DNA of 64,000 nucleotides, taken from the NCBI RefSeq assembly GCF_963576675.1, contig NC_088911.1, positions 79,513,256 through 79,577,255 of the forward strand. The letters are read 5' to 3'. Below the pieces are notes generated by a model, which saw only the letters and a program-made list of their open reading frames with translations, had not been told where the DNA came from and did no database searches. Position numbers and translations under genes: made by a program. Shown one piece after another: positions 57,122 to 64,000 of the stretch; position 1 is the first letter of the stretch; every line of letters begins with the position of its first letter. This DNA is from Euphorbia lathyris. Taxonomy: Eukaryota; Streptophyta; Magnoliopsida; Malpighiales; Euphorbiaceae.

Positions 57122-58252
57122 TAAGTTTTTAATTCGTAAAAATGAGTCAATTTTAAACGAGTTTACAAAACTAATAAGATATTTTCAAATTCAAAGAGTT
57201 AAATGGAATAATCGGAATACATATATTAAACCTAGTTATGGGTGAGCAATTTAAAAATGTTTATATTATGTATGTATGTATCCAACAAAGCCAACCCACC
57301 AAGGGGTCCTTAGTTGGTGTAAAGTGCTATCTAAACCATCAAAACTACATTAGAATACCAAACACAGTACATGTAATGTTCCTTCATCCAAATAGAAATA
57401 GTATATGCTGACCCGACATCTATCTATCTGTTCCCCTTCCCATTTTGGGGGGCCAAATCTAAAATCTTTGTTCCTTCTTTCTTCTTCTTTTTGCCTCCAA
57501 TAATATTGGCTTTAACTTCAAACCATCTTTTATTCCTATGTATGTCACACACTGAACTGCCAGTTAATTATAAACACACCCATTGAAGTTTTGATTGATG
57601 GACCAACTTTAAACTCAACTCAAAATGTATTATATGTTACAATCAATGCATATAGAGTAAATAACAATTTCTTGCTAAAAGATTGTGTTCATGTGTATAT
57701 CCATGTGCATTTCAAAAATTCGGTCGCTCCCCTAAAATTTATAATGTTACTTTCTAAATTTATGCACTCTACGCTGAAATTATGGAACAACATAAACTTG
57801 TGATGCCACCAAATGAAAACAAAAATTACTGAAAAATAATTTTCAAAATGATGATGAAATTTGAACCACCAAAAAAAATTAATTTGTAAGCCTTTATATT
57901 GTTCTACTGAGAATTTTAAAAAGTGGAGTTATGAAGGTATCAAGTTAAGGAAGGAGAGTAAAACGGAGCATGACGAGCTATTAAGTCATGATGGGTGTGA
58001 ATCAAAGCATAGAAAGGCTTAATACAAGTTGAAGGAACCAAAATATGTTATGCTTCACCGAGTCCTAACAAGGAGCATATCATAATGTTTCCAATTTCTA
58101 AATTTGACGTGTCTGGTATAAATTCTTCATACAATCTTGGATTGATGTGATTCAAGTTGTTATGAAAACATAAGGCGTAAAACTTCAACTTCTATCTTTT
58201 GCACCTTTTGAGTTTTAGATGGAAACATGTTCAAAATTATTTTTTACAACAG
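57122..58252. other. intergenic DNA, no gene recognised
   Basis: Short open stretches only. GTATGTATGTATCC simple run near 57269. May include decayed upstream exons of the carboxypeptidase-like pseudogene. Confidence 0.45.
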
Positions 58253-58760
58253 ATGAAGAGGGAGCTGTTGGAGCTGGTTTCTCATATTCTACAACAAATG
58301 AAGCATGGAACTCAACTGATATTGAAACAGCTGAACAAGTTGCTCAATTTTTAAGAAATGTAAGAAATTATCATTAATTAAATGTTAATACTAATTAAAT
58401 CATTATTAGAGATGATTTTTTTTTGTGACATTTTTGAATTGTGCAGTGGATGACAAGTCACACAGGATACCAAAGGAATCCAATCTATGTGGGCAGTGAT
58501 TCATATGCAGGAATGTATACTCCTATGATTGCTTAGGACTTTTTAGATGGTAAACTATATATTTATGTTAATCAAATTTTGATTAAAATCTTATTTTCTT
58601 TAATTTTTGTGCTAATTAATTGATTAATTATTTAATACATTTATACTAAATGTTTGAACTTTCAATAAATAATGCTTGACGTAGATCCTTCTCTAACTAT
58701 TTGTTCTTTCTTGCAGAAGGTTCAGAAAAGGATATTAAGGGGGTTTCAGATATAATGTTA
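58253..58760 (+). pseudogene. serine carboxypeptidase-like (SCPL) fragment
   Basis: Three exon pieces with intact splice sites. 58253-58359 encodes EEGAVGAGFSYSTTNEAW... to FLRN, then GTAAG. 58447-58549 encodes WMTSHTGYQRNPIYVGSDSY, then AGMYTPMIA, a TAG, and DFLDG. 58717-58760 encodes a stretch like DIKGFQGYN after a frameshift. G.GFSYS and the nucleophile motif GDSYAG (here SDSYAG) identify the S10 serine carboxypeptidase/acyltransferase family, vacuolar or secreted. The Asp and His of the triad are not present. The stop replaces a Gln codon (CAG to TAG). Confidence 0.75.
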
Positions 58761-59491
58761 TGACAAGTCAAAATTAATTTGTTAATAAAGATGTTAATAT
58801 ATATGATTATAATTAATATGAGTGTTTAATGTGTTAAATTGGAAACATTAGAACCCCCAATGGTTATTTTTTCCAATATAATATAAAAACAGTCAACTTC
58901 ATATTGGTATGAATCTCTGTTGCTGGCTGGACGGCAAGACAACATTCGGCAGATGCTATGCTAGTCAAGACATATTCATATGTTGTTGAATGAGGAGTTT
59001 TGTTTACAGTTAGAAAAAGAAGAAGAAGAAATTAATTAATAAATAAATAGTCGAGAATGACATTTATTTGATGGTCCATGAATGAAGTATTGTACTATAC
59101 AGAGACAAGTGGTGGGATATACTATAATAATTATGAATCTATACAGATTTTTTACATTTTTGAATTGAAATTGAAATTGATGGATATCTATCTCAAAATG
59201 GGATGCTTAAAGATGGTCCCCATATTGCCCTACCCATAAGGGAACCCCTCAATTTGCTATCCTTTAAGATGCTCTAATTTGAGGTCATCTTCTTTACCAA
59301 ACATTTTTCTTTCACTATCAATTTACAATCTTTTTCAACTCCATGTTTCCTTCCTCTTCAAACAGTGTCTTATGGACGTTTTTTTTAGTTTAAAAAAAAA
59401 AAAATCAAACACAATAAAAGTTTCTATTAGAATTGAAAAATCATCTGTGATTATTGAAGGAATGTAATCTCTTGTGTCTTTTGCATTTGTT
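58761..59491. other. intergenic DNA, no feature
   Basis: AT-rich; a T7 and an A13 run facing each other near 59379-59403 could form a hairpin. Nothing else seen. Confidence 0.45.
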
Positions 59492-59893
59492 TGTTGGAAA
59501 ATTTTGAATAAAATTATTTTAATTTTAATACCAACAAACACCTCCTGAATAGTCGTGTCCTACATAAACAGTCGTGTCTGTCTGTGTACAGTCGTGTTTG
59601 TTCGTGAAAAGACATATCCTCTCTGTCTGTTTACATTGTTCTTGTTTTCATACTCTGGTGATAACTAGGCTACACACGGTTTGAGTTCGCTTGCGTAATC
59701 TGTTGTATCCTGGAAGACGATCGTCAATAGCGACGATATCTTTCTTAAGGAAACTGCTAATACAGGCCTCAGATTTGTCTAAACTCTTTCCTTTTAATTT
59801 ATTATTTACTGTTTATGTTTTCTTTCTGTGTTTATTTGTTTTGGGTTAATCACATCTAACATTTTTATGACAGACGTAAATGTTTGTCTAACA
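59492..59893 (+). repeat. 5' LTR of the short copia element
   Basis: TGTTGGAAAATTTTG to TTGTCTAACA, 402 bases. Compared with the solo LTR 63014-63521 it lacks an ~85-base segment (CATATCC joined to TCTCTGTC near 59610). Carries repeated ACAGTCGTGTC units. Confidence 0.85.
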
Positions 59894-61079
59894 TTCTTAA
59901 GACAGATACTGTGTTGTGTGATTTTCAAAAATAATACAGAAGAAAGAATATACAAGTATTGTTCGGAAAGAATTTTAATTCTTTCAAAAACATTTACAGG
60001 AAATATTACGTGGAACTGAACTAATTTAAATTCTACACAAGTATTGACATTTTTATAGTTTGGGCAGATTTGCAGAATTCTTTGATGTCAATTCAAACAA
60101 TGAATTCAACCGAAATTCTATATCATTTTTTTTTGTGTGCGGAGAAAGAAGTTTATAGAATATTATGCAGTAGTGCTGGAAATATCATTAGTTTTTGTTT
60201 ATTCAGTGGAGTCTAACATTCAAGGTTAGTTTCCTGGTTTCTTTAAATAATAATAAATAGTACACTAGTTGTACATTTCGTTTGGTTGATAATGGTCTGG
60301 AAACCATTTAATAATAAAATGTTATTATAATATGAGGTGTAGTTTTCAACCATGAAAACCATAAAGGCTGCCCGTTGATAGAGTGTTTCTAAATTTTACA
60401 TAAATATTTCATTTGTTTGGTATTGTTCATCTTACCTTGTTTCAATTAGATATTTGCAATTTTCGTACTTGTTTTGACAAACAGGAATATTTCAATGATG
60501 AATTATCTTTGACGCATAGAGTATAATTGAAATATTATATTGGGACAGATTGAATGACAACTTTATATATATATATAGAAGAAAAATTTGTCAATTATTT
60601 GTTTGTTTCTATTTGTTTAAATAGATAAATTGTCTTTGACATGTGTTGGTATATACGTAAATTGAAGATGGATCCGGTTTTAAGAACATAGTTACTTCAG
60701 AGGCTTTAGGCTTACTTATACCAGTGGCAACGTGTAAGCCACAACGATAGTCTAGAAAATTCATTAGTGTGAATTTTAAAGACTTTGTGATAAAAGAAAA
60801 TATATTTCCTTTAGAAATGATAATGATATGCGAAAATTCCATATTTGATATTCTCGCGCGTAAGGGTGGATTTACATTAGAAATGTGAAATGTCATAAAT
60901 TGAAAAATCTGAGCAGTGATGTTATCTAGCCGAGTTAGACTGGTAGATGAACATTAGTTGGCTAGATTTAATTTATGAAAGTCACTAAAAATGTAAAAAT
61001 CAAATCGCCTTAAAATAAGTACGTCACATTAATGGAATCAACGAAAAATATCATATTAGTCGGTGAATATGCGGTATAA

Positions 61080-61680
61080 AAAGCTTCTGTATGATGAGTT
61101 ACAGGTAGAAAAGCTTCCGTGTGATAATACCGTTAGTCAATTGATCTCAACGAGTGTCATCCTTGTTGATTTTGTAGAATCAAAGGATAACACAGCGGAT
61201 CCGCTAACCTAGAGGTTAAACCGAGATCAAGTTGAAAAATCATCGAAAGGAATTAGAATAAAGCCCATAGAGATGAGGCGTTATGTGAAGGAAAACCCTA
61301 CCTAGTTGACTGGAGATCCCAAGATCTAGGTTCAAAGGGACAACCTAATTGCATAAACCTTGCGCGTTCACTGTGGGGGTTAAACCCTCATCCATTCCTA
61401 GATGTAAACAGTGACACCAACGGGAAAAGGTTAAGCTATATGCTTTTAATGATACATTGTGCGTCAGTATTCTGAGCAAATAAATCACCTATGTTAGAGT
61501 GAAGTAGGGTCGCTTCGATGGAGACTAGTGTGGGGCCTAGTTATCTTAAACTCTCACAGAACCAGGCGATGTTCATGACCATAACGAACATAACCATGAG
61601 AACCATACCATGTTATGTTGGTATCTGTGTGGGGTATATCATCGTTTACACAAACGGCAGAATAGTTCAAAGACATCGCG
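61080..61680 (+). pseudogene. copia RNase H C-terminus and 3' coding remnant
   Basis: The plus strand gives KLLYDELQVEKLPCDNTVSQ, then STSVILVDFVESKDNTADPL, a stop, and RLNRDQVEKSSKGIRIKPIE. The ADPLTKGL...VE.SS.G pattern is the end of copia pol. Many stops follow. Confidence 0.75.
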
Positions 61681-61816
61681 TCTACTAGTCAGCCAGTAAA
61701 GTAAATATACTTTCACAAGGGAAGGTTCAAGGCACATTAGCTACCTATCCTATGCAGATATCTTCTATAGAAAGTTATCACCACGTCGTAATCGTCTCGT
61801 TTCTAATTTTATTCAT

Positions 61817-61825
61817 GTGGGGGAT
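61817..61825 (+). other. polypurine tract
   Basis: GTGGGGGAT immediately before LTR 61826; sets the plus orientation of the short copia element. Confidence 0.75.
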
Positions 61826-62240
61826 TGTTGGAAAATTTTGAATAAAATTATTTTAATTTTAATACCAACAAACACTTCCTTTCATGAATAGTCGTGTCCT
61901 ACATAAACAGTCGTGTCTGTCCATGTACAGTCGTGTTTTTCGTGAAAAGACATATCCTTTCGAGTTCTATTTATATAGAATGGATTGTCAAAATTCACAA
62001 GTTGCTAAAAACTATTGTTGAAGTTTTTCAAAATGCTCTCTGTCTGTTCACATTGTTCTTGTTTTCATACTCCGGTGATAACTAGGCTACACACGGTTTG
62101 AGTTTGCTTGCGTAATCTGTTGTATCTTGGGAGACGATCGTCAATAGCGACGACATCTGTCTTAAGGAAATTGTTAATACAGGCCTCATATTTGTCTAAA
62201 CTCTTTCCTTTTAATTTATTATTTACTGTTCATGTTTTCA
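61826..62240 (+). repeat. 3' LTR of the short copia element, truncated
   Basis: Starts TGTTGGAAAATTTTG; similar to 63014-63521 up to about TTACTGTTCATG, after which the RNase H end of the neighbouring copia begins. Confidence 0.85.
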
Positions 62241-62650
62241 GAGTAAACTGAGTCCTTGAAAGGGGCTTGGTGAGGATGTCGACTTTTTGATCAGACACGT
62301 AAGTCCTTTTTAGCGATTTTGTCTCTCACGAAATGAAACTCAAGCTCCAAATGTTTGGATCTATCATGGAGGATCAGATTGCCTGTCAAGTAAGTTGCCC
62401 CAAGATTGTCACACCATAATAGAGGACTGTGAGGTAAGGAGTAACCAATTTCAGCCATAAGCATACGTATCCAAGTGAATTCCGACACAAGCGAAGCAAG
62501 TGACCGGTATTCAGCCTCGGTCGAGGAAGGAGAAACAGTTCATTGTTTTCGATAATGCCGTGAAATAAGATTCGACCCACAAAAATAGCATAGCCTGAAG
62601 TAGATTTATGATCATCCAAATCTCCACCCCAATCGACGTCCACGTAGCCA
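62241..62650 (-). pseudogene. element D RNase H
   Basis: MDVDWGGDLDDHKSTSGYAI from 62643, then a shift, and STEAEYRSLASLVSEFTWIR, PLLWCDNLGATYLTGN, LELEFHFVRDKIAKKDLRV and finally KPLSRTQF. Acidic catalytic residues (D in VDVDW, E in STEAEY, D in WCDN) are present. Broken by a frameshift near 62540. Confidence 0.82.
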
Positions 62651-63013
62651 TTGATTTAAAAGGAACGTCCTTTGGTAATACGTAGGCCATGTGTTGGTGT
62701 GAAGGTTAATGGTTGAGAGTTGGTTCTATTTTGTGAGGGAATGGGAAAGGTGAGTGTTTGTTGCATCAGGAGATGGAACACATTGAGTAGGATCTGTTGT
62801 TGGAGAGGTGGCAATAGCACCACAAGTTTCATGTCAAACAATGAGTTGCAAATCAGTGGCAGGAAGTGACTGTGTCGTTGTAGCTGGGTGCTATTCAGAA
62901 CCCGAATTCGCTGCACATTCGGTAATGACTGGTTGCTAGAAATCAGAGGCAGCAGTATGCTACATATTACAAGATAATTCGTGCTGCCCAGTAGAAGCCG
63001 TGGTTGCAGAGGA
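62651..63013 (-). pseudogene. element D linker before the lost reverse transcriptase
   Basis: Low-complexity Thr/Pro/Ser-rich linker (SSATTASTGQHELSC..., TPTHGLRITKGRSF). The THG.RT.-like end normally precedes reverse transcriptase by a few residues; here RNase H follows within about 10 codons. Confidence 0.7.
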
Positions 63014-63521
63014 TGTTGGAAAATTTTGAATAAAATTATTTGTTAATTTTAATACCAACAAACACCTCCTTTCATGAACAGTCGTGTCCTTCGTGAACAG
63101 TCGTGTTCGTACATAAACAGTCGTGTCTGTCCGTGTACAGTCGTGTCTGTTCGTGAAATGACATATCCTTTCGAGTTTTATTTATATAGAATGGATTGTC
63201 AAAATTCACAAGTTGCTAAAAGGTTGTTGAAGTTTTTCGAAACACTATTTGTCTGTTCACATTGTTCTTGTTTTCCTACTCCGGTGATAATTAGGCTACA
63301 CACTATTTGAGTTCGCTTGTGTAATCTGTTGTATCCTGGGAGACGATCGTCAATAGCGACGACATCTGTCTTAACGAAACTGCTAATACAGGCCTCAGAT
63401 TTGTCTATCTCCTTCCTTTTAATTTATAATTTAATTATTCATATGATTTTTCTGCGTTCGATTAGTTTTTTGGTTAATCACATCTAACTTTTTTAAGACA
63501 GACATAATTGTTTGTCTAACA
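63014..63521 (+). repeat. solo LTR of the TGTTGGAAAATTTTG family
   Basis: 508 bases with TG...CA ends and a perfect 5-bp duplication GAGGA at 63009-63013 and 63522-63526. Inserted in the linker of element D pol. The full-length reference for the two LTR copies upstream. Contains five ACAGTCGTGT-type units in its first 130 bases. Confidence 0.92.
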
Positions 63522-64000
63522 GAGGACTGTCGTGGTTCATGGGTTGTTTGTAAAGCTGCTGGAATTGCGGTAAAAGGCTCTTTGACCGATGGAAAGTGTA
63601 CTAAAATTGAAGGATGGGACTGACTGTCAGTTGATTCACAATGCAACTCACGAGCTAAGTCTGGATAAGGAAACACTTGTTCGTTGAAAATAACATGACG
63701 TGAGAAAAAGAGCTTGTTACTTAGTAAATCAAAGCATTTGTAACCTTTGTGAACAAGAGTATAGCCGAGAAATATACATTTTCTAGACCGAGAATGTAAT
63801 TTATGAGGACTATAAGGTCGAAGCCACGGATAGAAAAGACAACCAAAGGCACGAAGCATTGAATAATCAGGCCTTAATGCAAACAATTTTTCATACAGAG
63901 TGCAGTAAATACGAATAATGAAGAAGAGATAAACCAGTTTCCACTACATGTCGGTGTTTGCGTTCTACACACGCATTTTGTTCGGGTGTGTAGGGACAAG
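63522..64000 (-). pseudogene. element D integrase C-terminus and linker, 5'-cut by the window
   Basis: FALRPDYSMLRAFGCLFYPW, HSRSRKCIFLGYTLVHKGYK, LFFSRHVIFNEQVFPYP: the classic end of copia integrase and start of the linker. The minus-strand start lies beyond 64000. Confidence 0.85.

Larger units (their letters stand above)
59492..62240 (+). mobile_element. short copia element with only a pol tail, 3' LTR truncated
   Basis: LTR copies at 59492-59893 and 61826-62240 lie in the same direction. The internal 1.93 kb has no long frame; its last 750 bases hold the decayed end of copia RNase H (VDFVESKDNTADPLT near 61170-61210) and a polypurine tract GTGGGGGAT at 61817-61825 directly before the second LTR. 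No initiator-Met primer site follows the first LTR (it reads TTCTTAAGACAG). The 3' LTR lacks its last ~90 bases and abuts another copia, so the right boundary is a rearrangement. Confidence 0.75.
62241..64000 (-). mobile_element. copia element D (-), 5' part outside the window, reverse transcriptase deleted
   Basis: Integrase C-terminus and linker at 64000-63522, interrupted by a solo LTR (63014-63521), continue at 63013-62660 and then join directly to RNase H (62650-62241). The reverse transcriptase is missing. The 3' UTR and LTR are replaced by the neighbouring element at 62240. Confidence 0.8.

Noticed and set aside
60609..60896. 95-codon minus-strand frame inside the short copia element
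   Set aside because: No recognisable domain; the surrounding DNA reads as copia remnants on the plus strand.
1..64000. An undescribed defence or biosynthetic gene cluster
   Set aside because: Apart from the methyltransferase gene, and the TBL and carboxypeptidase fragments, all coding DNA belongs to known transposon families; no co-directed group of unknown genes is present.

Overview
The window is plant nuclear DNA, most likely from a eudicot: AT-rich, with one intron-containing plant housekeeping gene in a dense field of plant-type transposable elements (Ty1/copia, Ty3/gypsy Athila, a LINE, CACTA, pogo, Stowaway/Tourist/Mutator-like MITEs). I cannot name the species. The only gene that looks functional is a Golgi-type putative methyltransferase (PMT8/PMT9-like, seven coding exons, 620 codons) at 50138-53811, with a probable 5' UTR exon and intron upstream.

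Layout. 1-2018: 3' part of a SIRE-like copia element (+) with one frameshift. 2019-10187: Athila-type gypsy element (-) with 5' LTR, tRNA-Asp-type primer site, gag, pol and an extra ORF; its 3' end is lost at the junction with the copia. 10188-14630: old debris, comprising a LINE remnant, a TBL (PMR5N-domain) exon fragment with its own TATA box and an adjacent Stowaway MITE, a CACTA remnant, and tandem repeats. 14631-41499: a complete SIRE-like copia element 'A' (-) bounded by LTRs and a perfect 5-bp duplication (AAAGT). It is split inside its third ORF by copia element 'B' (18559-33685, duplication ATTAT). B in turn carries a long-inverted-repeat element (25815-27306), a LINE (about 27322-30625) and a pogo-like element inside its 5' LTR (32722-33620). 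41935-47848: a third copia, 'C' (-), decayed. 48700-53900: the methyltransferase gene. 54752-57121: a Mutator-type MITE and a nested set of three MITEs. 58253-58760: serine carboxypeptidase-like pseudogene. 59492-64000: a small LTR element with only a pol tail, then a copia (-) lacking its reverse transcriptase and carrying a solo LTR (duplication GAGGA).

How it fits together. Target-site duplications and interrupted frames give an order: gypsy LTR remnant, then A, then B, then the inverted-repeat element, LINE and pogo element. Removing B and one copy of its duplication rejoins A's third ORF in frame. Many nonsense codons look like C-to-T (or G-to-A) changes of CGA, CAA and TGG, as expected of methylated, silenced transposons. 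I found no clearly new biological system. The most unusual signals are the third ORF of element A with its own TATA box and leader, an inverted-repeat element whose arms each carry a Pol III A/B-box-like module, and a run of GC-rich hairpins in the leader of element B.
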